Positions 27,122-36,202 of a stretch of DNA of 64,000 nucleotides are shown one piece after another (position 1 is the first letter of the stretch; every line of letters starts with the position of its first letter). The DNA lies in the NCBI GenBank assembly GCA_947497315.1, contig CANMFX010000004.1, forward strand, positions 124,001 through 188,000, given 5' to 3'. A model generated the notes under the pieces. The model searched no databases, was not told where the DNA came from, and saw only the letters and a list, made by a program, of their open reading frames with translations. The position numbers and the translations under genes are program-made. The DNA is from an uncultured Sphingomonadaceae bacterium. Lineage in GTDB: Bacteria > Pseudomonadota > Alphaproteobacteria > Sphingomonadales > Sphingomonadaceae.

Positions 27122-28219
27122 CTATACTCCCGACTTTTCAGGTTCATGATTTGGTGACGCAACCAGCTGTTCATCCTTATCAAAAAAGAAGATATTTTTT
27201 GGGTTTAGGGAAATTTTCAGTACTTGCCCAACTTCAACAGTTTGCAGCCCAGGGATCAGGCCGATCCATCTTTCATCCATTGCATTGACGTGAATATAGG
27301 TGTCTGACCCGGTAAGTTCTGTGACGATGAGCTTCGCGGTAAATTCAATGGCACCAGACTGGCCATCACTCATTTCGAGATGATGGGCACGAAATCCCGC
27401 TCGATATTCGCCGTTGGGCAAGCGAGCCAAATCATCGTTCAATTTTGTTGATTGCCCATTTGGGAAATGAACAACTGCGCCATCCTTCCGGACCGACACA
27501 AAATTCATCGGCGGGTCGGAGTAAACGCGAGCGGTCGTTTCATCCACGGGATTGCGATAGACATCCATAGCCTTCCCATATTGTGTCACCCGGCCGTTCC
27601 AAAGGGTCGCGGTGTTTCCGCCAAGCAAAAGCGCCTCTTCCGGCTCCGTCGTTGCGTAGACAAAAATGCTCCCGGACGCCTCAAACAACCGCGGGATTTC
27701 GAGGCGCAGCTCTTCCCGCAATTTATAGTCCAGATTTGCAAGCGGTTCGTCCATCAGGACCAGACCAACATCTTTCGCCAATGCGCGCGCCATCGCGCAC
27801 CGCTGTTGTTGTCCGCCCGATATTTCATTGGGTTTGCTATCAAGAATAGAAGTCAGTTTAAGCAGTTCAGCCATTTCCTGCACTTTTGCATCGATTTCCG
27901 CCGCAGACTTCTTCTGCAGCTTCAGCGGCGATGCAATATTGTCATAGACCGTCATCGAGGGGTAATTGACGAATTGCTGGTACACCATCGCAATATCGCG
28001 GTCCTGCACGCGCTTTTTCGTCACATCCTCACTTTCCCAAAAGACTTTGCCGGTATCTGGCTTGTCGAGCCCAGCCATGAGACGCATCAAGGATGTTTTG
28101 CCGGACGATGTTGGTCCGAGCAAAACGTTCATCGTGCCTTTCTGCAATTCCAGATCGGTGGGATAGATATGCGTTTCACCACTGGATATTTTGGAGACCC
28201 CATGAAGTCGCAAACTCAT
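27122..28219 (-). CDS. glpS: Glycerol-type ABC transporter ATPase lacking the switch His (GlpS-like)
   Basis: The 365-residue ATPase has Walker A (GPTSSGKT, 35-42), an intact signature ISGGQQQR (133-140) and Walker B (LVLMDEPLANLD). The H loop reads YATTEPEEAL, so Thr191 replaces the switch His. A TOBE-like C-terminal domain follows. I chose the ATG at 28219 because it overlaps the stop of a 25-codon upstream ORF (ATGA) and begins the conserved fold (MSLRLHGVSK). The in-frame ATG at 28237 lacks these features. It is the first structural gene of the operon. Confidence 0.88.
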   Translation of the reverse strand: MSLRLHGVSKISSGETHIYPTDLELQKGTMNVLLGPTSSGKTSLMRLMAGLDKPDTGKVFWESEDVTKKRVQDRDIAMVYQQFVNYPSMTVYDNIASPLKLQKKSAAEIDAKVQEMAELLKLTSILDSKPNEISGGQQQRCAMARALAKDVGLVLMDEPLANLDYKLREELRLEIPRLFEASGSIFVYATTEPEEALLLGGNTATLWNGRVTQYGKAMDVYRNPVDETTARVYSDPPMNFVSVRKDGAVVHFPNGQSTKLNDDLARLPNGEYRAGFRAHHLEMSDGQSGAIEFTAKLIVTELTGSDTYIHVNAMDERWIGLIPGLQTVEVGQVLKISLNPKNIFFFDKDEQLVASPNHEPEKSGV

Positions 28220-28293
28220 GGGGCATTCCCAATGCACGCGTCTGATGGTTGACCTATTTTGGATTTCGCCAGATAGGCCGCGATTCTGAGCAT
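28216..28293 (-). CDS. Possible 25-residue leader peptide of the glycerol ABC operon
   Basis: A short frame begins MLRIAAYLAKSK and ends CIGNAP. Its ATG has GGGAG five bases upstream, the best ribosome binding site in this interval, and its TGA overlaps the ATG of glpS. I infer translational coupling of the operon to a leader peptide. No family is recognised, so it could also be chance. Confidence 0.45.
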   Translation of the reverse strand: MLRIAAYLAKSKIGQPSDACIGNAP

Positions 28294-28422
28294 TTTTTCT
28301 CCCAATAACAATATGCCGCGCCCTTTCGAATGAAGGATCACCACCACGCTATGGCATCAAATGACGCTCAAAGCATACAGAAAATGCATTGCAATTGGGC
28401 CAATGGTTCGTAGACTCGAAAT

Positions 28423-30069
28423 ATGCAAATTCCCCGCAATGGTATGATGTTAGCTTTGGTTGCGTGTCTCGCCGTTATCACGACTTTCTACTTTACACAC
28501 GATTCTGTTGCCAACCCTTCGTCGGAAAGTGCGGGGCAAGAAACCAAGAAATTACAGTTAGATGTCATCGCACAAGTTGGCCCCTGGCCAGTTGCGTCCC
28601 GGCTGATCGGCTATCGGGGCAAATTATGGTTCGCTAACTCGGTCAAGGGTCGCAATCACAATTCGGCCGATATCTGGAGTTTCAATCCCGACACGCGCGA
28701 AACGAGATATGAACGGCACTTATACAGTCAGGATGCTGGGCATCCGCTGGTCTATAAGGGACTACTTTACTGGCCGTTCGAAGATGCATTGCAATCTGCA
28801 GGTGAAGGCGTTGTGGAGGTCACCGATGGTGTAACTTGGAGCCCTTTGACCATTCCCAATTCTCCTATTTATCACACCAGCCAGTTGCTGGAATGGAACG
28901 ATGGATTGCTGGCAATTACGGGAACGCGCAACGCTGGCCTGCAGCTGTCAATGGATGCAGGTCGAAGTTGGGAAGAATTTTATATCCACCCGACGCCTTC
29001 TACGCATGTCAGCCGGGTCAAGGAGATGCTTGTATTTGACGGTGAAACTTATGCTTCACTAAAAGACACCAAGGTCAAACGACTTGTCAAGTGGACCGGC
29101 TCTGATTTCCAGACCGTCAGCAGCTGGCCGCTTAATCGTTATTTTAACGGCCTGACGGTTCACAGAGAGGGACTCTTTGGAATCGTCGGACGTGGCCGTG
29201 AGAGAGAAATCTGGCGCTTTGACGGAAGAAGATCTGTCCGCGTTGGCTTTAGGGGACCATTCGTTGACCTGACTAGTGACGGTAATCAACTCTGGGTTGT
29301 TTCCAATGATGGACGACTATGGTCGAGTCAAAACAGTAATAGTTGGACGCGTCATGGCGATCTTGAAAGTGGTCGCCCTGTATCCATTCAGGCAATTGCA
29401 GGAGGAATTTATGTCGCCGGAGCAGGAGATGATGGACGAGGCATTGTCTGGGGCCCTAGTGAGCATGTCATTCCCCTGGGCGGCAAGCCATCCGAACTCA
29501 TCTCGCAACTCCCAGCGAAAAAGACGGCTATGAATTGGGAGGTTTCAGGCCAAAAAATTGACGCGCTATTATCCGACCCGTCTACCTATATCGACGCCGG
29601 CAGAAGTGAAGTTCGCAAACTTATAGTTCAAGCTTCCACCAATGGCGCGCCCTCGGGTTTTTTTGCCGACCGCTTGAAAGTAGAAATACCGCCTGTGACG
29701 GTACGCGCATTCGGCGGCAATATGGAGATCAGAGCTAAAGATATTGCTCGTGCAATCCTCTTGTCCGCTATGGAAAGAGCCGGCCATGCAAATGTACCAA
29801 CTGCATATCTAACTGACCCCTGGACCTCTCCGCCGAACAGCTATGAAAAATATTTCGAGATAGAGCTGAGCGCACTAAGAGCCGTCGCAGCTTCCAGACA
29901 GAATGATCGAGAAACAATAGAGGCGTTGTTGGCAAGGCTGGATTTTGCAAATGATCCTCCATGGCTCCGATCACAAGTGATCGGTACGCTGACCGCCGTC
30001 AGCGGCGAGCATTTCGGCTATGATGTTGCTGAGTGGAAGAAATGGGCAAAGTCAAAAGTTGATGGATAG
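28423..30069 (+). CDS. Exported beta-propeller-like protein of unknown function
   Basis: The 548-residue protein has an N-terminal signal or anchor (residues 8-30). About 330 residues of repeated beta-rich units follow (DIWSFNPDTRETRYERH, GDFQTVSSWP-like and GLWSSQNSN-like blades with WF/LW repeats) resembling sialidase/Kelch-type propellers. The C-terminal 170 residues are helical, starting near residue 385. I do not recognise a named family. It is divergent from the glycerol ABC operon and probably acts in the periplasm or at the cell surface. A purine-poor upstream region gives little support for the exact start; the ATG at 28423 precedes the signal, and MMLALVACLAV (residues 8-9) is an alternative. 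Confidence 0.6.
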   Translation: MQIPRNGMMLALVACLAVITTFYFTHDSVANPSSESAGQETKKLQLDVIAQVGPWPVASRLIGYRGKLWFANSVKGRNHNSADIWSFNPDTRETRYERHLYSQDAGHPLVYKGLLYWPFEDALQSAGEGVVEVTDGVTWSPLTIPNSPIYHTSQLLEWNDGLLAITGTRNAGLQLSMDAGRSWEEFYIHPTPSTHVSRVKEMLVFDGETYASLKDTKVKRLVKWTGSDFQTVSSWPLNRYFNGLTVHREGLFGIVGRGREREIWRFDGRRSVRVGFRGPFVDLTSDGNQLWVVSNDGRLWSSQNSNSWTRHGDLESGRPVSIQAIAGGIYVAGAGDDGRGIVWGPSEHVIPLGGKPSELISQLPAKKTAMNWEVSGQKIDALLSDPSTYIDAGRSEVRKLIVQASTNGAPSGFFADRLKVEIPPVTVRAFGGNMEIRAKDIARAILLSAMERAGHANVPTAYLTDPWTSPPNSYEKYFEIELSALRAVAASRQNDRETIEALLARLDFANDPPWLRSQVIGTLTAVSGEHFGYDVAEWKKWAKSKVDG

Positions 30070-30097
30070 AGCGTCCTGTGTTGACTAACTATCCAAT

Positions 30098-30134
30098 GTC
30101 CATATTGGGCGCGTAGGCGGACGCTAAGCGGACG
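30098..30134. repeat. Decayed dispersed hairpin, copy 5
   Basis: GTCC, a TGGGCGCG core and GGCGGAC followed by a second AAGCGGAC make a rearranged member of the hairpin family. It lies between the propeller gene and the HxlR gene. Confidence 0.3.
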
Positions 30135-30519
30135 CCACGTTTTGCATCTCTTTTGCAATATCGAAACTCTCACGAGCTGCGTCGATTCTGGAGAGGTTCT
30201 TCAGTGCCCAATGCCCCAACGCGTTGACGGGTTCACAAAATGACTCACCCATTACTGTCAGGTTATATTCTACCTTGGGCGGAATGATCGGATGGTAGAT
30301 GCGATTGACAAGACCGTCCCGCTCCAGCTCACGCAAGGTACGACTGAGCATCCGTTGTGAGATTCCCAGATTGCGTTTCAGTTCATTGAACCGCAGTGTC
30401 CCATACTCGGAAAGCGATATAATCACCAGTACGCTCCAGCGGTCGCCAACGCGGGTCAGAACCTCGTTTATGCGTTTGCAATCAGGGCATTGCTGCGAAA
30501 CGGATTCTGATTCTGACAT
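30124..30519 (-). CDS. HxlR family transcriptional regulator
   Basis: The 131-residue winged-helix protein has the family pattern CPDCKRINEVLTRVGDRWSVLVI ... RFNELKRNLGISQRMLSRTLRELERDGLV ... VEYNLTVMGESF. Cys11 and Cys14 near the N-terminus are the kind of residues through which HxlR/YodB-type regulators sense electrophiles or redox change. The start at 30519 has GGAGG about 8 bp upstream; the longer frame does not. It is divergent from a nitroreductase gene, the usual HxlR target. Confidence 0.9.
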   Translation of the reverse strand: MSESESVSQQCPDCKRINEVLTRVGDRWSVLVIISLSEYGTLRFNELKRNLGISQRMLSRTLRELERDGLVNRIYHPIIPPKVEYNLTVMGESFCEPVNALGHWALKNLSRIDAARESFDIAKEMQNVASA

Positions 30520-30533
30520 ACTAGTTCCCTCCA

Positions 30534-30610
30534 TGTAACCAAGGCTCAAAAATGTGCCTTCTTGCGGGAATATCCGGTTCCCAATATATCGTCGGTTACA
30601 AAAGTATACT
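30534..30610. promoter_or_regulatory. HxlR / nitroreductase divergent control region
   Basis: TGTAACC (30534-30540) and GGTTACA (30594-30600) are inverted copies flanking the region. GTATAC, which may double as a -10 (TATACT, 30605-30610) for the nitroreductase, lies next to the second. I infer HxlR binding here. Confidence 0.35.
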
Positions 30611-30644
30611 GATCAACAAGAGCTCTGACAAGAGGAACTACTAG

Positions 30645-31286
30645 ATGACCGATAAAACCCTGATCGAATTGTTGAACTGGCGCTATGCCACCAAGAAGAT
30701 GGATCCTGCCAAAAAGGTACCGCAGGAAAAGGTGGACGCCATCCTTGAGGCCATTCGCTTGGCACCTACGTCAAGTGGTACACAGCCGTTTGAGATTATA
30801 CTGGTTACCAATTCGGAAGTTCTGGCCAAAATTCGCATGGCCGCTAGCGACCAGACGCCTATTACCGACGGCTCTCATCTTCTGATTTTTGCGGCTTGGG
30901 ACAATTATACCAATGAACGTATCGACGAAGTGACCACACTGAATATCAAAGCACGTGGCGAGATACCGCTGATACACGACTATTATGGCAACCTGAAGGC
31001 CAATTATGTGCCTCGCGAAGCCGAGGTCAACTACGCCCATGCGGCGCGTCAAGCCTATATTGCCTTGGGGGTAGCCTTGGTCGCCGCCGCAGAGCAGGAA
31101 GTCGACAGCACACCGATGGAAGGGTTTGATCCCGCCGCGGTGGACGAAATTCTGGGCCTGAAAGAACGCGGCCTGCGATCCGTTGTGCTTTTGCCGTTGG
31201 GATATCGTGATCCGACGGGCGATTGGCTCTTGCCGATGCCAAAGGTACGCAAATCAAGCGAAACCATGATTACGCAAGTCGACTAA
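30645..31286 (+). CDS. NAD(P)H-dependent nitroreductase / oxidoreductase (NfsB type)
   Basis: The 213-residue FMN enzyme has the family N-terminus LNWRYATKKMDP (phosphate-binding RRATKKF-like), RLAPTSSGTQPFEI and the C-terminal LGYRDPTGDW followed by PKVRKSSETMI. It reduces nitroaromatics or quinones in the cytoplasm. It is divergent from, and probably repressed by, the HxlR regulator, which points to induction by electrophilic or quinone stress. GAGGAAC precedes the ATG. Confidence 0.92.
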   Translation: MTDKTLIELLNWRYATKKMDPAKKVPQEKVDAILEAIRLAPTSSGTQPFEIILVTNSEVLAKIRMAASDQTPITDGSHLLIFAAWDNYTNERIDEVTTLNIKARGEIPLIHDYYGNLKANYVPREAEVNYAHAARQAYIALGVALVAAAEQEVDSTPMEGFDPAAVDEILGLKERGLRSVVLLPLGYRDPTGDWLLPMPKVRKSSETMITQVD

Positions 31287-31358
31287 AGTGCTGCCAGTAC
31301 CCAATACAGAACATTGATGGCGCAACAACTATAACTTCCAGATACGAAGGGGAGCCCG

Positions 31359-32223
31359 ATGGCCATATTAAATGGTGAAAGCTGGATTGCACTGGCGATC
31401 ATTATCTCGTCGGTTTTGACCGCGTGGTTCATGAATTATCGCACACCCCGGGTCCGTGCATTCGGCACGTTACTTGCTGCAATGGGGTGTTTGGCAATCG
31501 TCATATGGTTCGCGATAATATTGGGAACAGGCATATTGGAAAACCCGAAGCCAAATCAGACCCCACTGGATTCCGCAAAGCCGACCATGTTGTGGTTGCG
31601 GACAGCCGTTGCGCTTGGAGCTGCGTTAATGCTTTTGCTGGCTGCCTATAGGCAAGCCAAAACCAGTGAAGCGCTGGAATTACGCCTGGAAAACGAATCT
31701 GATCGCTACGGATTTGTTTCGCGCATGCTTCACTGGACGACAGCGATATTGTTCATTACTCTCATTCCCATAGGTATTTTTGCATCGATGATCCCGGAGG
31801 ATACTTGGTTCCGAAATCACTATTATGTCGTGCATAAAACAATAGGAGTGCTGGTTTTTTGCTCTGCTTCTAGCTCGGTTACTTTGGAACCAAAAATCAA
31901 GGCGTCCCGCGCTCGATGCTTCACTCAAACCGGTGGAGCGTAAATGGGCGCACCGGGTACATATCATGTTGTACCTGATAATGTTGGCTGTGCCCGTGAC
32001 TGGATATGTGATGACCAGTTTTCATGGATATCCAACCTATATCTTTGCGCTGGAAGTGGAGCCGTTCTGGGGAGAGAGCGACGCATATATAATTTGAGGA
32101 ACATTCCATAAATATATTCTACCTTATCTGCTCTATATCATACTGGGCGCGCATATCCTCGGCGCGCTGAAGCGTCATTTTGTCGATAAACATGAAGGTG
32201 CTTTGAGAAGAATAGTAGGATAA
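31359..32223 (+). pseudogene. Cytochrome b561 family gene broken by a frameshift and a stop
   Basis: The first 167 codons encode an extended N-terminal membrane region and the b561 start (DRYGFVSRMLHWTTAILF, HKTIGVLVF). At a run of six T (31855-31860) the frame shifts by one. The +1 frame then continues the family perfectly (LARLLWNQKS, ALDASLKPVERKWAHRVH, MLAVPVTGYVM). An in-frame TGA at 32095-32097 interrupts it before GTFHKYILPYLLYIILGAHILGALKRHF, with the final stop at 32221. Two independent lesions suggest a true pseudogene rather than a sequencing error. The intact protein would be a di-heme membrane electron carrier. Confidence 0.8.
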
Positions 32224-32525
32224 AGCCTTTGCCCTCCAGTATCCCCTTTCGTGGAATAGCGGACATTGGGTTACCCAGCCTGAACATCCTTAAATACTGA
32301 TACTCAATAAGCCAAAATCCCTAAAACAGACATATGTTGCATCGAGCACATCAGCTTGGCGACGTCGGTCGATCCGGTAAATACGACCTCGCATGATTCT
32401 ATGCACAGCTGGGCTCGGACATAGAAAGCCTGTTGTTCAAAGGGTTTTGGCATGGAGTTTTGCTAGCCCTATAGATATTGCTGGCAGTACCAATATTGGA
32501 TGTTACCGTTACCAGGCGAAACTAA
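32224..32525. other. Intergenic stretch with a decayed hairpin copy
   Basis: Positions 32241-32267 contain CCCCTTTCGTGG and ATAGCGGACATT, a degenerate copy of the dispersed hairpin. Otherwise I see nothing, and no strong ribosome binding site before the next gene. Confidence 0.35.
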
Positions 32526-33107
32526 ATGCAGCTTTTTTGGAAAACTCCTCTTCTGGGCCCGGCCGTATTCGCTATCTGGAAAATGGATGCTCAGAGAAAG
32601 TACAGGCTCACAAAAGACTGGATAGAGCGTGAAGACCGTCTGCTGGAAGTTGGTTCTGGTCCGGGTAGCGTTGTAAAGGTTTTCCGCGAACACGGACTGG
32701 ACGTAACGGCACTGGATATCGCGGACAATAGCATCTCTGAAGACCTGAAACCCACAATATATGATGGCGATACCATGCCATTCGCAGACCAATCATTTGA
32801 CGCCGCGTTGCTACTTACCGTGTTGCACCATATAGCTAACCCCGACAAAATCCTGCGGGAAGCTGCGCGCGTGTCAAAAAGATTGATCATTGTGGAAGAT
32901 GTCTATGACACTCCATTTCAGGCCGCTTACACCAAGCTGACTGACAAGATTACCAACATGGAATTTATTGGTCATCCCCATAGCAACCGGTCACATGACG
33001 AATGGTTGGAAACTTTTGACCGGATGGGCTTCACCCTTCGTCACAGCGAAATCCATAGATTGGCAAAATTCTATCAGCAGGCTGTTTATATCGTTGACAC
33101 AAAATGA
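32526..33107 (+). CDS. Class I SAM-dependent methyltransferase
   Basis: The 193-residue protein has motif I LLEVGSGPGSVVKVF, the acidic ribose-binding ALDIAD, and the post-motif DAALLLTVLHHIANPDKILREAARV typical of Methyltransf_11. The C-terminal half (FDRMGFTLRHSEIHRL) is short. The substrate is unknown. It lies just upstream of the arsenical island and could belong to it, but it does not resemble ArsM. The start codon has no clear ribosome binding site. Confidence 0.8.
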   Translation: MQLFWKTPLLGPAVFAIWKMDAQRKYRLTKDWIEREDRLLEVGSGPGSVVKVFREHGLDVTALDIADNSISEDLKPTIYDGDTMPFADQSFDAALLLTVLHHIANPDKILREAARVSKRLIIVEDVYDTPFQAAYTKLTDKITNMEFIGHPHSNRSHDEWLETFDRMGFTLRHSEIHRLAKFYQQAVYIVDTK

Positions 33108-33230
33108 ATAAGCACGGCGGGCATATTCGCATCTTGTCATTTTTTGCTGCCTTGTAACGCTTGTCGGTTTTGGGACGAATATTGGTCATACACTAGGGAC
33201 AGACCACATATTCATTCTGCAAGGTTCGAC

Positions 33231-34184
33231 ATGAAACATCGTTATATCGCCATATTGTCACTTCTGGCATCTGCACCCGTACAGGCGGCAGATTTTGACC
33301 ATTCCAGCTGGGATGCTCTTTTGACCGACAATGTCGAGATGGTGCCCGATGGCAGTTCCTCAACCGTAAACTATGCGGAGTTTGAAGAGGATCGCGCTGC
33401 TCTGAAATCCTATCTGGATGCGATGGCAAAAGTCAGCCGCGAGGAGTTTGATGGCTGGTCGAAACAGGATCAGCTCGCGTTTTTGATCAATGCCTATAAC
33501 GCTTGGACGGTTGAGCTAATCCTCACCCAATATCCCGATCTGGTGTCGATCAAGGAGCTGGGATCGTTGACCGAGTCACCGTGGCAAATGGTCTTCATTC
33601 CGCTTTTGGGCGAGACATTATCTCTGGATAATATCGAGCATGATATGATCCGCGGCAGCGGACTATATAATGACCCACGCATCCATTTTGGTGTGAACTG
33701 TGCAAGCATTGGTTGCCCGGCCTTGCTCAACGAAGCCTTTGTTGGAAACAAGCTGGAACAACAATTGGACATGATGACCAAGGGTTTTTTGAGCGACCGC
33801 ACCCGCAACCGGCTTGAGGACGGAAGCCTTGCAGTATCGAGTATCTTCAACTGGTATGGTGATGATTTCGAACAAGGTTGGCGTGGCGCCGAAACGCTGG
33901 ACGAATTTTTCGCACTCTATGCAGACAGTCTCGGCTTGTCCGCTGAGGATATCGAAGCACTTGATAGCGGTGATATAGAAATTAGATTTCTGGAATATGA
34001 CTGGCGGCTCAATGACAGCAAAGGACCAGGAACTGCAGAGAATTCCAACTTTATCTCGCCCCTATGGCTCATAAGATCAAACCCCATTCTCGGCGTTGCA
34101 GCTGGCGGCGTTCTGTTGGCGCTGGTTGGCGGGATCATATTTTTCATCCGTCGGCGGCGGCGCACGAAAGCAGCCCAAGCTTAA
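33231..34184 (+). CDS. DUF547 protein, exported with C-terminal membrane helix
   Basis: The 317-residue protein has a signal peptide (MKHRYIAILSLLASAPVQA), a DUF547 domain (VNYAEF ... QLAFLINAYNAWTVELIL ... GVNCASIGCPALLNEAF ... VSSIFNWYGDDF) and a C-terminal helix (about 285-305) followed by RRRRR, so the domain should sit in the periplasm anchored to the inner membrane. DUF547 has unknown function but resembles papain-like folds. The longer frame upstream lacks a signal; the ATG at 33231 is preceded by AAGG. A TGTAACG motif lies upstream at 33153. Its stop interlocks with the stop of the convergent glycosyltransferase (TTAA). It opens the arsenical island. Confidence 0.82.
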   Translation: MKHRYIAILSLLASAPVQAADFDHSSWDALLTDNVEMVPDGSSSTVNYAEFEEDRAALKSYLDAMAKVSREEFDGWSKQDQLAFLINAYNAWTVELILTQYPDLVSIKELGSLTESPWQMVFIPLLGETLSLDNIEHDMIRGSGLYNDPRIHFGVNCASIGCPALLNEAFVGNKLEQQLDMMTKGFLSDRTRNRLEDGSLAVSSIFNWYGDDFEQGWRGAETLDEFFALYADSLGLSAEDIEALDSGDIEIRFLEYDWRLNDSKGPGTAENSNFISPLWLIRSNPILGVAAGGVLLALVGGIIFFIRRRRRTKAAQA

Positions 34185-36202
34185 CGGAAGAACGCTTCCC
34201 GCCCGATCACATATAATATCTTGTTCCCCGCGAGCAGCACACCGCGAATTGTACCGGATATTTTCGATATACCGACACGGCGGCGGTAATTGGCCGGGCG
34301 TTCGGTTATGCGCATATTCTGTTGTACGGCCTTCACCTGCATCTCAATGGTCCAGCCAAAATCCCTGTCTGCCATATTCAGGCGGTCAAGCGCATCAGCC
34401 CGAATGGCGCGGAATGGCCCGAGATCAGTCATTCTCGTACCCCAAATCAACCAAACCAATCGGGTCGCAAGCCAATTCCCAAATTGTTGCGGGAAGGTCA
34501 TGGCCCCGGTCTGCTTCTGCCCCAGGGCCCGTGATCCGATGACCAGATCAGCCGCGCCGTCTGTCAGCGGTTTAATCAAAGCAGGCCCTTCCTCCGATAC
34601 ATCTGCACCATCACCGTCCATGAACAGAAATATATTCGTATCCGGTGGGGCGGCGGATATGCCCGCCAGACATGCAGCGCCATAGCCACGCTTCGGTTCG
34701 CGTACAATTATCGCTCCGGCGGCCAAGGCCTGTTCGACGGTCCTGTCCGTAGAGCCATTATCGGCGACAATGATGCAAGGTGGCTCAGACCAGTTTTGCG
34801 ATCCAATATCGCGAACGACCTCTCCGATTGAATTTTCCTCGTTCAGCGCCGGGATGACAACCGCAACTTGGGGTTGCGCTATTGGTGTGCGCAAAACCTC
34901 TGCAGGATCGCCGGCTTTCTTTTCTCTTTGAAAACGCAGATAGTCCCAGAAAATAGCGGCCAGCAATATGATGATCTGAACTGTCCAGGCCATCCCATGC
35001 ACCTCGAAATCTCTCAGCGCCGGGTTTTCAAGGTTAAGCCCTGTCAGATAGCTAAGCGGCAATGCGACTGCCGCCGCGAAAGGCCAGACCATCCGGCTTT
35101 TTGTCGCAAACGGCAATATCCACAACAAATACCAGGCATTCACTGCCGGTGCGAACAGCAATATGGCACCGAAGATCATCGCTATCGGTGCGACCTCCAA
35201 ACTGCGCGTACGCGCATGCAGAACCATGATGATACCAATGCCGATCAATGCAGCGCTCAGCCTTGCTATTGATGAAGGCAGCAGGACATCAAGCAACGCA
35301 AAGCCCATGGGATTATAATACCAGTCTGCCGCAAAAACCCCGGTTGAATCGAAACCGGCACCCTGCCCCTGAATCAGAAAAATACCGTAGATAAACGCCA
35401 ATGTTCCGATAGCGGATGCCACGGCCCGCCACCCCATGCGCAAAAGCAGGGGCCAAAGAGCGAGCGCCACAATCTTGGCACCGGCCGCAAGCCCGAAGAA
35501 CAGACCAGCCAACAGCGGATAGTGCTTCGCCAACAATATGCCTGCGAGCAACAGCATCGCCATTATCCCATCGGGATGGATGTGGATGATTGTTTCTGCC
35601 AGTACCAGAGGGCACCAAGCATATAGCGCCGCCTTTTCAGGACTGGTCCATCGCAGCAGCAAAGCCACCAGGATCAGGTTGATTACCGCAAAAAATATCC
35701 GCAACCCTGCCGGATCTGTACCGGCGAACAGATAGGCAAGCGAGAAGATGAATTGAAGCGTCGGGCCATAAATTGTCGGCAAATGCGGATTATTTACCCC
35801 GTCCAAGGTCAGTGCAAGACCGTTGTCGGGAAGCGATTTTCCAAAAAAGTCGGCAGGTGCGATACCATAGGGAGAGCCGGAGATTATCAGTCGCCAGCCA
35901 TCCCAAATAAACCGGAAATAGTCATCTTCAAAGGCCGCAAAGCCAAAAATCGCAACGACATGAAGGATCAGCGCAACGCCAAAAACCATTCCGGCCGTCA
36001 GTGCTGTGGATCGCCAGATGCCAATAAATACGGTTAAGCTACCAAGGCTCAACAACGCGACATAGGGAAGGACCGCGCTGTCATCACTGTGCGACAACAA
36101 CACAAGTCCAGTGGTAACGGCAATTACCGTTACCACCGTCAATATTGTGGAAAAGCCGGTCACCACGCCGTTGGGACGGGCGACAGCTGATTGTCGAGTC
36201 AA
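34181..36202 (-). CDS. GT87-like membrane glycosyltransferase fused to a GT2 (polyprenyl-phosphate transferase type) domain
   Basis: The 673-residue fusion has about ten to twelve membrane helices in residues 15-430, with the mannosyltransferase-like segment AWCPLVLAETIIHIHPDG. A GT2 domain follows (about 447-660: VVIPALNEENSIGEVV, IVADNGSTDRT, FMDGDGADV, GSRALG, GWTIEMQVKAVQ, NYRRRVGISKISGT), as in dolichyl-phosphate hexose synthases. One chain could therefore make a polyprenyl-linked sugar and transfer it. The probable start is a TTG overlapping the stop of the upstream CxxC gene (TTGA), so the start is uncertain. The context suggests it glycosylates or exports the island's product. Confidence 0.82.
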   Translation of the reverse strand: MTRQSAVARPNGVVTGFSTILTVVTVIAVTTGLVLLSHSDDSAVLPYVALLSLGSLTVFIGIWRSTALTAGMVFGVALILHVVAIFGFAAFEDDYFRFIWDGWRLIISGSPYGIAPADFFGKSLPDNGLALTLDGVNNPHLPTIYGPTLQFIFSLAYLFAGTDPAGLRIFFAVINLILVALLLRWTSPEKAALYAWCPLVLAETIIHIHPDGIMAMLLLAGILLAKHYPLLAGLFFGLAAGAKIVALALWPLLLRMGWRAVASAIGTLAFIYGIFLIQGQGAGFDSTGVFAADWYYNPMGFALLDVLLPSSIARLSAALIGIGIIMVLHARTRSLEVAPIAMIFGAILLFAPAVNAWYLLWILPFATKSRMVWPFAAAVALPLSYLTGLNLENPALRDFEVHGMAWTVQIIILLAAIFWDYLRFQREKKAGDPAEVLRTPIAQPQVAVVIPALNEENSIGEVVRDIGSQNWSEPPCIIVADNGSTDRTVEQALAAGAIIVREPKRGYGAACLAGISAAPPDTNIFLFMDGDGADVSEEGPALIKPLTDGAADLVIGSRALGQKQTGAMTFPQQFGNWLATRLVWLIWGTRMTDLGPFRAIRADALDRLNMADRDFGWTIEMQVKAVQQNMRITERPANYRRRVGISKISGTIRGVLLAGNKILYVIGREAFFR

